Source: Bostrychus sinensis (taxonomy: Eukaryota > Chordata > Actinopteri > Gobiiformes > Eleotridae). From it: 64,000 bases of DNA. The first letter of the stretch is position 1, and every line of letters begins with the position of its first letter. Shown piece by piece: positions 1 through 14,600 of the stretch. Below the pieces are notes generated by a model. The model did no database searches, had not been told where the DNA came from, and worked only from the letters and a program-made list of their open reading frames with translations. The DNA is taken from the NCBI GenBank assembly GCA_020698575.1, contig CM036255.1, positions 33,611,911 through 33,675,910 of the forward strand. Reading direction: 5' to 3'. Position numbers and translations under genes: made by a program.

Positions 1-2699
1 GCTCGAGTACAACCAGTGGTTCACCAAACTCTCCATCAAGGACTACAAACTGGTAAAGAGCAGCTGCCGTTTCACTGAGTACCATTTAAATCTACAACTA
101 CAGATTACTACACGGACAAACCTTGATCCTGGAAGTCGTTTATATTTCTGAGTTATTCCTGTTTTTAGCCGACAGAGGTGTGTGAGCAGATCCTCAGGGT
201 GGTGTCCCGCTCCGGTCGACTCGAGGAGCTGGTCCTGGACAACGCCGGACTGCGCAGGTCAGAGGTTAAACTATTTCACTGTAAAGCATCTTTATCTTAG
301 AGCCTTCATTTTCTTCACGCCTGCCTGTTTTTCTGTTTGCAGTGATTTTGCTCAGAAGTTGGCGGTGGCTCTGTCGCATAACCCGGCCTCTGTTCTTCAC
401 TCCCTGAACCTCTCCAACAACTCTCTGGAGGACAAAGGTATCGACCGGTCCACTTTTATGTCATCTGTTAATTACCTGTCATGCACATGCTGTAGCAGGA
501 TAAGTATCTAAAAACGTCCACAACCTTAAATCTGCGTAAATGCCCCGTGTGTTTTAGGAGTGTCCGCTCTGAGTGCACAGCTGGCCAAACTCCCTCTGGG
601 CCTGAAACTGCTGAACCTGTCCAGAACCTCCATGTCTCCTAAAGGTCAGTGGTAATTTGAACGCATTATTATAAATGTATGAATATAAAACAGTCAGGCA
701 TAGGGATGTAACGATTCTTTGTAAATTGGCTAAAAATCAATGCACAAGAGAGTAATTTTCAATCGGTGTGGAAAAAAATGTATTGTGATGTCTCTTTAAA
801 ACAGCATGCAGGCCACCAGAGAATAACGGTGTAATCTGGCTCACGTTTGACGCTAGACATCAATACCTGGCCATTTTACTGAAGAGAAACATGAATTTAT
901 ATAAAGTTTTAGTTTACAGGACTCATAAAATCACTAGCCCGATGTGCTGGAAACGTGAAAAGCCTGTACAAGAGCTTCATTACTCGGAGCGGCTGCAAGA
1001 GCGCTCCCTCTCCTCTCGCACAGACGGAGGAGCGCACACACAGCGCACAGGGAAAAACAACAACAACAACAAACCCAGGGCAAACGGCAAGAAAGACACA
1101 GCCAAAGGTTTTATTTCGGCTGCACCTGTTTGCTCCGTTTGCCATTGTTCAGAAAGTAGCTTGTTGTTAGCAGCGAGCTAAAGCAAAGCTAAGTGGCTAA
1201 CAACAGCTAAAGTTTATCTGAAGTTTCAGTGGCCCCTCCTCCGAAGCGTTTCCATGGAGATCAGAGTCTTTACTGAGGATGAGTCTTTCCTCTCTGATAT
1301 TTTTATAAAACTTGACTTTTATTAGGCCCATTATAAATCACTGAGGAGTAGATTTATGATAAGCTGCTTCTCTGTGCATTGCTTGCTACTAAAGTGTCTC
1401 TGTTTTTGAAGGAGAGTGGAAAGGTTTTAATAACAGTGGCTAACAAATGATTTTATATATTTTTGTTATTTTTACATGTCACTGTTTTAATATCTATTTT
1501 TGAATTAAATTTCAGTTAATAAGAAATGTAAAACAATTTAAGTTTGATAAGGAGACACAAATAGGCTCTGTAAAAAAATACTTTTGGTCATAATTATACT
1601 GCAACTAAATCTGCAAATAAAAATCGTAAAAAAATTGAATCATGACATCCCTAGTCAGGCAGTACTTTTGTTTTCCCTGTTCTAATGATCATTTCAGCCT
1701 TAAACCTCCGTCACAACGAAGCATCAGCTCAGAAATCTATCTGTTAGCATCATGTCGCTAACAGCCGTGCTAAATAGCAATTATATGCTCTGTCCAGTCC
1801 CCAGCGTTGCCAGCAGGGGGCGACAGACTCCTAATCCAAGCGTTCTCTGCGGAGTCACAGTAACAGCTCCCAACAGAAGAGGTTTTCCACAGATACATTA
1901 TTTTAATATAAAATCTGAAACCCTAAAGCACAGGAGTCCAACACTGTTTAAGCAGAATATGGGAGCTGTAAAGAAATGAAATGAATCTGTTGCAGGGGTG
2001 AACAGTGTGTGCCAGGCTCTGAGCTCAAACCCGGCCGTCTCCTCCTCTCTGTCTGTCCTGGACCTGTCTGGGAACTCCCTCAGAGGAGACGACCTGCAGG
2101 TACACGCAATATAATCATATAAAATAATTTAACATATGATTACAGAACCATTGCTTCTAAAAAGGTCAAGTTTAAACCCATATCCAGTTAATTCCGTCTG
2201 TTCTCCAGCACCTGCACAGTTTCCTGAGTCACTCCAACTGTCTGCGGACGCTGGACCTGTCCAACAGCGACTGCTCCCTGGAACAGGTCACACCGCAGCC
2301 TCTCACTTTGAAAACGTCTGAAATATGTTCTCTGTATAAAGTTCAGCTGTGCTCACGTCTGCCTCCTGCTCTTTTCTGGATCCAGGTGTGCTCGTCTCTG
2401 CTCAGGGGAAGTCTGAAGCACCTCTCTGTCCTGAACATGTCCAAGTGCGTCTTCTCCCACAGGTCAGACCCCTCCGTTAGCTCTCTGTAATAGATTTATT
2501 CGTATGTTTATTATATTGTGATGTTGCGTTTTTTAGAAAGTGTAAGGAGATGCCGACCGGCTTTAAACAGTTCTTCAGCTCTGCCCTGAGCCTCAGCTCC
2601 GTGTCTCTGTCGGGAACCAGACTCCCCCTGGAGGCTCTCAAGTAAGACACGCGCCTCGCTCACTGAGGTCTTTCCACAAACCTCAGCCTGCAGATCTCA

Positions 2700-2746
<47 letters not shown>

Positions 2747-5434
2747 AACTCTGAATATTTTCTCTGTATGTTTTCTCTCCAGAGCTCTGTTGCTGGGCCT
2801 GGGCTGTAACCCGAACCTCAGCGATGTTTCTCTGGACCTCAGCTGCTGCGAGGTAACTCCACGCGTGTCTTTGGATTTCTGCAGAGGCCCTAATCTGCCA
2901 CACATTCTTAACGTTCCAGTATTATAACACATTACTTTTACTTGTTGTTACGCTTAGTTACCACTCGGTCACAACACAATAGTGGTTGTGCGCTAACTAC
3001 TTCCGCATTCGGCTAAATGGAATGATCCACTTCCGGTCGCAGCTTGTAAGCGAGCAGCCGGACAAGGGCAGCTTCAAAAAACATATTTTTGTGCCTTAAA
3101 CCTCAGCTGCTGGCTCTGAGACTGTGGCCGTTCTGGAGAGCAACCTGCAAAATAGCCTCTTATATTAGCACGATATGGAGAAAACCTGCGATATTCCATA
3201 ACTATGTTGAAAACTGCGATAACGATATTATTGCGATATTTGAAAATAGAGCCTACTTTTGGAACATAGTAAGTTAAATTCACTACGTTTCACAAAAATG
3301 TAAGTTCCTGTATTTACAAGTCAAAACAGCCACAAAATCAAAACTTATCACAGACTAAACCAGGAATAAAACAAGGCTAAGCTGTGACTAAATTAATTAA
3401 ATTACCACTAAAACTGGACTTTTGCGTTTGCTGATATTGCGATAACGATAATTTTGTGATATATTGTGCAGCTCTAAAACACAATATCAGTATCGCAAGA
3501 ATCTAAATATATCACAATAACGCTGTGGTCTTCCATCTGACAGAGATTTACACTGAAGAATCATTTTCCACCAGAGCCTTAAAAGAACATGTGTTGTGAC
3601 TAAATAAAAATGTTTAAAAAGTCCAGTTTTAGTGGTAATTTAATTAATTTAGTCCCAGCTTAGCCTTGTTTTATTCCTGGTTTAGTCTGTGTTAAAGATA
3701 TTAGGGAGGATTTTTTTCGACTGCTGAGAAACCAGCGACTGTTTGTCCTTTTTTGAATAACGCCATGCGTCAGGCCCCGCCCTTCACTGTTCCTTTCCAA
3801 GGAACTCCTCCACAGCGACGTGCACGAGCGTTGGAACACGAGTGTTTGTTTACAGCCGGCATCAGCAGAGATTCACCTAAACCTACACCTGCATTGTTTG
3901 TTTGCGCGACCTTTGACCTAGTTCCCCACACAGACCCAGTCACATGCACAGTCCCTCAATGTGAGCAAATATGTGTCCTTCTGCTGTTGGTAGCATTAGC
4001 AAACTGACTGCTGTGCAGTTGAAAAGGTTCAACAGATAAACAAAAAAGGCATTTTTTTACAAACGATAAGATAAACGTTACCTGTCCTGCAGAAACTTGG
4101 CGACCAATGCATCGTCTGAAGCCCTTTCTGTTCCTACAGCGCACGCCGTCCTTTGAAGGAATCACCAATAACTACACAGGTTTTATTCTGCTCTTCTACA
4201 GTTTTTCTCCTCCTCCTCTGGTTCACTTCAAAAACAGTTTTCCTTTTGTGACCGCCCGGTTCACGGTTTTCCTCAGCCATTGTGCTCTTCGAAGTCAGGC
4301 TAACGCGGCGCTAATGCCGGGCTACATAAACATAGTGTATACGCATGCGCAAGCACAAGAACGCACACTATCACCAAAACCAGGAAGATGAACGAATGAA
4401 TGGCGAGTCAGCGGAACAATGGTTAACGTACTCATGACGAAAACGATTGGATGAGGTTTTTTAAGTCCCACAGAGTCCACAGTTTATTAATATTCATTCA
4501 TTCATTCATTTTCTACCGCTTATTCCCGTTAGGGGTCGCGGGTGACTGGAGCCTATCCCAGTAACTTTGGGCCGAAGGCGGGGTACACCCTGGACAGGGG
4601 CCAGCTTGTCGCAGGGCTGACACAGAGACGAACACAGACAGACAACCATTCACTCTCACATTCATTCACTAGGGTCAATTTTAGAGTCACCAATTTACCT
4701 AACACATGCATGTCTTTGGACGGTGGGAGGAAGCCGGAGAACCCGGAGAGAACCCACAGTAACACGGGGAGGACATGCAGACTCCACCCAGAGAGTTCGT
4801 GCGATGGTGTGTATTGGTCCGCCCGGGGCTCGAACCCACGACCTCCTTGCTGGGAGGCGAGAACGCTAACCGCTCTGCCACCGTGCACCCAGTTTATTAA
4901 TATTATTATTATATTTTCTAATACACCAATTTATAAGCCTTATACAGGGCAATGAAGGTAGTTTTAATAAATATTGCAAAAAATGAATTTATAAAGATCC
5001 TCCCTAATACCTTTAAGTTTTGGTTTTGTGGCTGTTTTGACTTGTAAATACAGGAACTTACATTTTTGTGAAATGTAGTGAATTTAACTTACTATGTTCC
5101 AAAAGTAGGCTCTGTTTTCAAATATCGCAATAATATTGTTATCGCAATTTTCAACATAGTTATCGAATATCGCATGTTTTCTCCGTATCGTGCAGCCCTT
5201 TTGCTGATATTGTGATAATTTTGTGATATATTGTGCAGCCCTGGTCTGGATACAGAGGAGTAAAATAACTCATGTCTTTTCTGTCTTTTCTCAGTTGCGT
5301 TCTGCAGGCTCTCAGATTTTAGAAGGATGCATCGCTGAAATCCCCAACATCACCAGCCTGGACATCTCTGACAACGGTCCGCTCCCTTTACTCATGGATT
5401 AGACTCTAAAATAACTATAATAATGTAACTGTGC

Positions 5435-5474
<40 letters not shown>

Positions 5475-5602
5475 GTAATGTTGTGCTCTCCAGGCCTGGA
5501 CATGGACCTGCTCACTCTGCTCGTGTGGCTCTCCAAAAACCGCTCCATCAGACACCTGTCTCTGGGCAAGAACTTCAGCAACATCAAGTCCAAGTAGGAA
5601 AA

Positions 5603-5672
<70 letters not shown>

Positions 5673-8600
5673 CGCCTTTTAACATTTATACCCTAATTTT
5701 AAACAGTTAGCTTGCTCCTGTTCAGTGACAAAAGTGTCTCTGTCACAAAGCATCATAAAACATGTATAAATCTTTTGTTGTGCCCTGGTCATAAATACTA
5801 ATTTATTTAACTAACTAACTGTAAGTAATAGCATTTCAATTTTTTGGGTAAAAATCACACAAAAAAATTTATATTTTTAATATTCGCCAAGCAAGGTTTG
5901 TATTTAATTTACTGCTCACTGATGCTTCCTTATTTAATTTACTGTGTGGAGTTGTGGGGATCAAACTATAAAACTGTAACAGATAAGATTGTGTTACAGC
6001 AAAAACAAGCCATACGTTTTGTAAATAAGGCTGGGTTTTACGACCGTATTAATCCATTATTTTTAAATTCTCATGTTTTGAAGTTCAGAGAAACCAAAAA
6101 AAAAAAACCAAAACACTCCCAGATTGTGTCCAGAGGTTTTCAGTTCCAGAGAGCAAGTATGAGTTGAGAGATTTGTGTAAATTTTCTTTGCAAAAAGCTA
6201 AAAAGGAAGTTATGAGATGTTTTTTCTGTTACTGGGGTTCAAAATGGAACAGAGCTAACTTAGCATTAAAAACATGTCGTTCTCTTTTCAGGTTTAAAAA
6301 AGTGTTGTACGCTTCGATATGTGAGAGTTATGGCTGTGAATGATTTTTTCTTTTTCTTTTTTGTTCTTTTTTGTTCTTTTTGTTGTTATAATATTTCCAA
6401 GAGTAAGTTAAACAGTTGTAACTAGGCTGGCATTAATATTTCATGATTTCTGTTTTGTTGTGGTTTAATGTGGTCATTGTTTTGTGACTGAATAAACTGA
6501 AAATTTAAACAAAAAAAAACTAAGGTGGATTTTTTTAAAGGGGAGTTATTACAGCCTTGTGTTTGTCAAAGATTACAACAACATTTATTTTTAAGGATAA
6601 TTTTTCCCTGTGCTATGTAGAATCTAGAAAACAACTTCCATTAAACCCATTGGTTGTAACCCAAGGCTGCAATAAAATCCCCTAGAAAAATTCACTTTAA
6701 TTTAAGAATATAGAAAATATTTAATTTTTTGTGTGTTTTTTACTAACAAACTGAGACGCTATTACATACACTGGTAGAAAACAAAGATTTGTCTAAAAGA
6801 GGGTGACAGGTGAGAATGGCTTCATTAAACTCATGTCTCTTTTGCAGAAACGTGTCTCAGGTTTTGGATAATCTGGTTCACATGATCCAGGAGGAGGACT
6901 CAGTGAGTAGACCTTTGAAATCTGAAATACTGACGATACGTTCCTCCATGATGTTTGTCTTCTGAAAGCCAGCAGCTGTTAAATGAAGTGAGGTTTATTT
7001 GCTCGTCCTCTGTCCAGCCGCTGACGTCTCTGTCTCTGGCCGACTCGAGGTTAAAGTCGGAGCTGTCCATTGTCCTGAACGCTCTCGGCAGCAACGCCTC
7101 GCTCACCAAACTGGACATCAGCGGCAACGCCATGGGAGACATGGGAGCCAAGATGTTAGCCAAAGCTCTGCAGATCAACTCCAAACTCAGGTCAGTGCTG
7201 TGGTAAACTCAGGTCAGTACTGCAGTACAAGTACACACTCGGTACTGCATAAACTCAGGTCAGTACTGCATAAACTCAGGTCAGTACTGTGGTAAACTCA
7301 GGTCAGTACTGTGGTAAACTCAGGGCAGTACTGCAGTACAAGTACACACTCGGTACTGCATAAACTCAGGTCAGTACTGCATAAACTCAGGTCAGTACTG
7401 TGGTAAACTCAGGTCAGTACTGTGGTAAACTCAGGTCAGTACTGCTGTACAAGTACACACTCGGTACTGCAGTAAACTCAGGTCAGTACTGCATAAACTC
7501 AGGTCAGTACTGCATAAACTCAGGTCAGTACTGTGGTAAACTCAGGTCAGTACTGCAGTACAAGTACACACTCGGTACTGTGGTAAACTCAGTTCAATTC
7601 AGTTTTATTTGTATAGCTCAGTATCACAACAAAAGTCGCCTCAAAGTTCTCACAAACAGTTGATCAAACATAAACACACAATCAGACTTAACACACAATC
7701 AACACAAACAATAACTACACTAAACTAACAGAGCCAGGACACTCCTAAAAAAACAGCTGTGGCAAAAAAAAAGAAGAAACTGAAGGAGAGATCCTCTCCG
7801 AGAACAGAGGACTGTTAAATAAAGTCCATTAGCTTTAGCATTAGCATTAGCTCATCTGTAGTACAGTACAGTACTGCAGTAAAAATGTAGTCAGTGCTGC
7901 AGATGAACTCTCCAGAAAGGTTTAATAAATATAAAATGTTCACTTAAAGCAGAACCATGTAACCTTGCTCGTTTCTTCTCTGTTTTGGTTGCATTTTTCT
8001 CGCCGGAGCACCCCCTACATTTGGGACGAAAGCAATATGCTAAAAGTCTGGTTGTGACCTCTGTGTGACCCCATGACTAACATCTAAGAAGTAAAGCCGA
8101 GACCAGACCCGAGACTTCAGGGACTTTACAGCAGGACCTCACCACGGCACCTGCAGAATTTGGTCACTGACAAACTTTCCTCTGGTCTGTTTCAGGACGA
8201 TCATCTGGGACAGGAACAGCGTGAGTCCTCAGGGTCTGCAGGACGTGGCCGCCGCTCTGGAGAAGTGAGGACTGAAAATACTTCTGTACTGTAGTTATTA
8301 TAACATTCAGTCACATGCAGAGAGTTAATGCTGCGGTCATGGTTCCAGGAACTACACGATCCGGTTCATGCCAGTCCCCATCGTGGACGCAGCTCAGGCT
8401 CTGAAGGCCAACCCCGAAAAAACCGAGGACGCTCTGCTCAAGGTCTCTACACTCTGCTCTGAAGAAGTTATGTATGGATGCAGGAATGTTTTAGAGGACA
8501 GTAGGGCTGCAGGATATGGAGAAAACATGCGATATTCAATGTTGAAAATTGCGATAACGATATTATTGCGATATTTGAAAACAGAGCCTACTTTTGGAAC

Positions 8601-11600
8601 ATAGTAAGTTAAATTCACTACATTTCACAAAAATGTAAGTTCCTGTATTTACAAGTCAAAACAGCCACAAAATCAAAACTTAACACAGACTAAACCAGGA
8701 ATAAAACAAGGCTAAGCTGTGACTAAATTAATTAAATTACCACTAAAACTGGACTTTTGCGTTTGCTGATATTGCGATAACGATAAATTTGCGATATATT
8801 GTGCAGCTCTAAAACACAATATCAGTATCGCAAGAATCTAAATATATCACAATAACACTGTGGTCTTCATCTGACAGAGATTTACACTGAAGAATCATTT
8901 TCCACCAGAGCCTTAAAAGAACATGTGTTGTGACTAAATAAAAATGTTTAAAAAGTCCAGTTTTAGTGGTAATTTAATTAATTTAGTCACAGCTTAGCCT
9001 TGTTTTATTCCTGGTTTAGTCTGTGTTAAGTTTGGATTTTGTGGATGTTTTGACTTGTAAATACAGGAACTTACATTTTTGTGAAATGTAGTGAATTTAA
9101 CTTACTATGTTCCAAAAGTAGGCTCTATTTTCAAATATCGCAATAATATCGTTATTGTAATTTTCAACATAGTTATTGAATATCGCATGTTTTCTCCATA
9201 TCGTGCAGCCCTTTTGTGTTTGTGATAACGATAATTTTCTGATATTGCGATAATTTTGCGATATAATGTGCAGCCCTAGAGGACAGTGTTCCATTGTGAG
9301 ATAGGGCCAAAGATACTAACTCTAGTCAGTGCAAACATGAGCTAAAGTTCTTTACCACTGAGATATGACGGCTTTGCATTTACCCCTGAACTGGAAGATT
9401 CCTGGTTTGGAGGGGGCAGCAGCGTTGGTGGGTTGTTGTGCCCTTGGGCCTTGCCTTGTGTGCATGTGTTTGTGTGTTTCCCCAGAGTTAAATCATAAAG
9501 AAAATAATTTGAGCTGGAACGGTCTCGTCATTATAATAAATGTTTGTTTTTCTAAAAGAGTTCACGTCGTTGCAGATGGAGCAGTATCTCCTGAGGAACC
9601 ACGAGACTCGTAAATATCTTCAGGAGCAGGCCTACAGACTGCAGCAGGGCATCGTCACCACCACCACGCAGCAGGTAATCGAGTGCTAACATGTATTACA
9701 GCTATACAGACAGCAGGGGGCGCCACACAGCAGGTAATCAACACAGAAACATGCATTAGCTGTATACAGACAGCAGGGGGCACCACCATCACTCAATTCA
9801 GTTCTCTCCTGCCACAACAGCAAGAAATATCACAGCAAGAGCTTTTCTAGCATCTAAAGTTTAGATTTTTTGCCCAACCCTGACCCAACCGGATCTGCCC
9901 CCTGTTTATTTAGGTTATGTACGCATTAGGCTGCAACAACGAGCCGTGCGTGTTTTGACGCAGCTCACGTGGCTTCCCAGCAGAGGAGCAATCCACGGAG
10001 CAGTGCCTTCAGCTTGTTCTTTCATGGCAACACAGCTTCCTCGTTAATATGCTCTTTGCACATTGTTCGCTGTCAATAAAACAGTCGGCACTCCTGTCCT
10101 GGTTTGTGAGTTTTAGATGTTCCTCTTTAGGCAGGTTTGGTGTGGTTCCTTATCTTTTCCATGTTGTAATGATGAATTAAATTGTGTTTTGTGGCATAAT
10201 CACAGTTGAGTTGCAGTCAGGCCGACCTTATCTAACGATTTCTGTGACTTCTGAGTAACACCAGCTCTCATTTAGGGACCCCTTTAAAAAGGCGATGAAT
10301 ACTTTTGCACACTCAAGTTTTCTGTTTTTCTGTCATATTTCTTATTTGCTTTACAATAAAAAATATTTTGCCTTTTCATAGTTGTTGTTATGTGATGTAA
10401 AGCGACCGACAGAAACCTCTCAGAGATCCCTTTAAACTCCTGGCTGTGAGGCAACAATAAAGGAAAATGCTGAGGGGTGTGCATACTTTTGCATGTGACT
10501 GTCAAGAGAACATGGTTTGTGATGACACCAGGCCTACATCTAGAACTAAGGCTGTAATAATGCAGTAATTGTATTGATTTTTTTTCCTACGATACAACTA
10601 CATCGATACACATGACCTTGCATCGAATCTTTTTTGTTTTCTAGGAAGTGAATATCGATACACATGGAATATCAATTGATAATATCGAAAATATTGAAAT
10701 TAGAAATTTGCATGTTAAAATAAAAACAAATATGTCTTTTTGAGTGTAATTTTTGTGTTTTTAATGAAACAAAATGTTATATTCAACTTTTCTTCACTCT
10801 CTGTCTGCTGGACATAATCAACCCCGGCTGTGAAGCTACATTTGAGAGTAAACGTTTATGATTTTTGGGAAAAAGTTGCTGTATCAGTTATCGATATGAA
10901 GGTGTTGAATCATATCAAATCGTATTGTTACAAATTAGCCAATATCGTTCTTAAATCGTATCAAAACAATTCTAATGGATACATATTGTATCGTGGCAAA
11001 AACGTATCATTACATCCCTATCTAGAACTACATCACTACATTGTTCTGCCTGCTTTTCTGTTTGCTGTACAATGAGCAACCTTTGGTAAATCTAACTGTG
11101 ATTTTGTCTTCCGTTCAGATGATGGATACGATGTGCGTAAAAGTCCAGGATCATCTGAACTCTCTGAAGTTTTCAGAGACCAACTCGGTCCAGGAGGACG
11201 TGAAGAGGGCCGAGAACCTGATGCAGGACGCCAGGAACTCCAAAACGGTCCGAGTCTTAGTACGGTACAACGTCCACACATCGCGCCTGTGTCTCTAACG
11301 CCCTCTGACCTCCTGCAGCTGCTGCCAAACCTGTACCACCTGAGGAGCAGCGGTTCCCGGGGGCCCTGTGTGGCCGCGATCCAGGACAAACTGGAGTCCA
11401 TGGCCGGCGAGGTGTCCAGGGTCATGGACGAGCAGCTGCAGGTCTGTGCACAAAACAGGAGACAGAGCTGGAACAGACACTTTCTCTGTTCATTCAGCAA
11501 CATTTGTTCAGTGTTGACAAGTGTGGACCGACCAAAGGGAGCTGGAGAATAAAGTCTAGCTGATGTATAAGGTGTCCTGAAGGGTTTTCTGTGTCCTCAG

Positions 11601-14600
11601 TTGATGCTGGAGCTGATGCTGGACACGGCGCAGTCGCTCTGTCCTCATGTGATGAAGAGGAGCGGTCTTCGCCAGGAGCTGCAGCAGAAAGGAGCCACGA
11701 GGATGAACGTCCCCCAGAGCTTCATCTCTGCCACTCTGTTGGAGCAGTCAGGGGCGGACATCGTCAACAAGATCAGGTCTGGACCGGGATTAAAACACGG
11801 CTAAACTGGGACTTAACCAGGACCAAACATTTCTGTGTAGATCAACTAAAACACTGCACCACTGTAAATCCAGTTTTTTGGCATAAAACATCATTAAGGC
11901 TACAGAACTCCGTTTGTCTTAAAGAGGTGGTGTCAAACTGGTGCTGAAGAAGCTCACCGCTCCATCTAGTGGTAGAAGGTTGCAGTAGAATTCTTTAAAG
12001 ACAGACATATCTGTCTCACGCCTAATTCTCACTGAGTGCCTTGTGTACATCTCCAACAACAGTCAGCAGAGTTCACAGAAGAGTGGAGAGTTTAAGCTGA
12101 AGTCATGAGTTAACGCAGTAACAACCACGTACAGAGAGCTACATGTGAACAAAAGCCACGATCTCTTCTTCATTCAGAGATTATTTCCTTGACTTTTGTG
12201 CTTCTACCCTGGGTAAGGACGCTACGTATATAAATACTCTCTCTTTACTCACATTTAATGGTGTCCGATCTTATTTGTGACCCCATGTCCCCAGTTAAGA
12301 CGTAATGTTTACAGCGACATGAGAGAGAGTCTGTTTTTATTATGAAATATTCTTCACTGGTCTCAGGTCTGACTTCCTGTCTGGCTTTGCTCTGTTCTCT
12401 ATGCCTGAAGCCCAATTCACACTGAATCTGTTGCGTGTCCCGTACGACTCCCGCTAGAAACAGACGCAATGTAAGTCAGTGTGTGAGTTCACAGCGGCTG
12501 AGCTGCAGTACGTCTCTGTGTCCGGCGCTCCGTCAGAAACACACATCAGGTCTATTTTTGCCGGACGCTGGATCCGTCAGGTATAAAGTTGAACAGAGCA
12601 GAGCCAGACAGGAAGTCAGACCTGGGTCCAGTGAAGAGGATCCAGTAAATTTTAAAATAAAACATTGTGCAGCCTCTCGCTCACATCGCTGTAAACATTA
12701 CGTCTTAACTGAGGACACAGGTCACAGACGACAGACAGCATTAAACCTGAGGAAAATGAAAGTATTTATCCAGGGTTGAAGTAATATTTTTGTGACTTTT
12801 GGGCTTCAACCGTGGTTAAATCACCAAATAATCTCTAAACAAACAAGAGATCATGGTCAGAGGCAAACGTGGCTTTTTACCTGCAGTTCTCTGTAAACAT
12901 GGTTATTATCGCATGAACTCATAACTTCCAGCATAAACTCACTATTCTCCTGTGAACTCGTGCTCCCCCTGCTGGATCTGGTCGGAGACGCGCCGCACTC
13001 GCAACGCACTCGCTGTGAACCTGGCTCGATGGCTCCAGCATCTGTGAAAAACAGACTCGATGCGTATTTTTTTTGGAGCGCTGGACACTGAGACGTACTA
13101 CAACACAGCCGGTGTGAACTCACTCACACTGTATGTTACAGAGAACACATAACATATTCATTATGGACTGGGCGGTAGGCATACTGTCTAAACCCGTCTA
13201 AACTTTATTTTTTCCATTTGTGTTTTTCTATTCAGTTACATGCCCCTGGTTTTAAAGCGACACTGCCAGGACAGACAGTTGTGCATCTTAGTAGACCTGG
13301 CCATAAATTTCCTCATAGCTTGCTTTGTTTTTTACACGTTGTTTTGTTTTTTCCTGCCCTTGTGTAAATTCCAGTGAAGTGAAGCTGAGCATAGCGTCGT
13401 TTCTGTCGGATCGACTCGTGGACGAGATCCTGGAGTCTCTGTCCAAGTCCCAGCACACTCTGGTAAGAACCGAGTTTTAGTTTTAATCTGCGCTTTTTGG
13501 TTTAATTTAAAAGTTCAAACCAATTCAGTCTTACAGAGTCGCTAACTTCTTTTTTTGTTTGTTTTTTTAGTCGGACCACGTGAACCGGAAGGGCCAGCCG
13601 CTGGTGCAGGATCCTCATCTAGGACCTGAGGTCATCGAGGAGACAGAACTACAACAGGAAGAGGAAGCGTCTCTGGACAGGAAGCACTCAATCGACATGG
13701 ACTCCTGCATGGTACTGAGCTCAGCTCCCCTCCAACAAATGAATATGCTTTTACCATTTTCGTCAATAAGGCACAGAAGTCCATTTAAGAGAGTCCTAAA
13801 GCAAAAACACCACATCAGAACCACAGTACAACTCCATTTGAAATAATTTAATTAGATTTGGATTGCATTAGCCAAAGCTCACTGCTCCATCTGGTGGTAG
13901 AAAGTGGTAATAGAGATACAGATAACGGTAGTCAAAAAGTGATGGTCATAGTCTGATGAGGGAAAGTCAGAAATGCGTCAAGGAAGAAGTGTAAGGAACA
14001 ATTTTTGATGTGAAAATGGAGCACCATCTGGATCCAGGAATGTATTAAAGGATTCTGCCCCATTGTAAGATAATTGTTGTGAGTAACGCAGGATTTCCAC
14101 TGCATGCGTATCCGCTGCACTGCCGACGGCACAGATCCTCACCTACTGGATGCGTCACCACTCTGCCACGCTGAGCTGCGGAGCCCTCAGCAGCACGAGT
14201 TTGTCCCATAAAAGCGATGAATAAAGACAAAAACAACTGTTTATTCAGAAGCAGAAGGACAGAAAACAACAGTTTGATATGAGACCGCTTTGGAGTTCAC
14301 TTTCACTTCACAGGTTTTTCCTCTACAGCGGGGGAAAAAAAGATATACGAATGCAATAATTGTGTCGTTGTTTCTGTAACATAAGTTAAAAGTAAATAGC
14401 CAACTAAGAATGACTGTATAAACGATAATAAGATAAAGAAAGATTAAATATAAATATAGCCGCAAGCGGCGATGGTAGGCCCTCGCCTGCCTCGCCTGGG
14501 GCTGGGGCAGATTTGCCAAAACTTGCCAAATTTTTAGATGTGGCTCTTTAAAAATTTACCAAATGTGACATAATTCAGTGGCTCCATAGGATTCCATTGT

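Larger units (their letters stand above)
3163..5242. mobile_element. hAT-like foldback element (family B, copy 1), interrupted
   Basis: Matches the copy at 8502-9278 over both arms: the left arm starts near 3163 (...agcacgatatggag) and the right arm ends near 5242 (...gtgcagccct). It is interrupted by 3696-5012. The left terminus is decayed and no clear 8-bp duplication remains. It lies in carmil1 intron 9. Confidence 0.75.

Noticed and set aside
4820..4890. tRNA gene on the - strand
   Set aside because: A and B boxes are present but the cloverleaf is decayed and it continues into a SINE body with its own target duplication.
5435..5710. Poly-Tyr frame
   Set aside because: Arises from GT and ATT microsatellites; the real coding exon here (5494-5593) reads in another frame.
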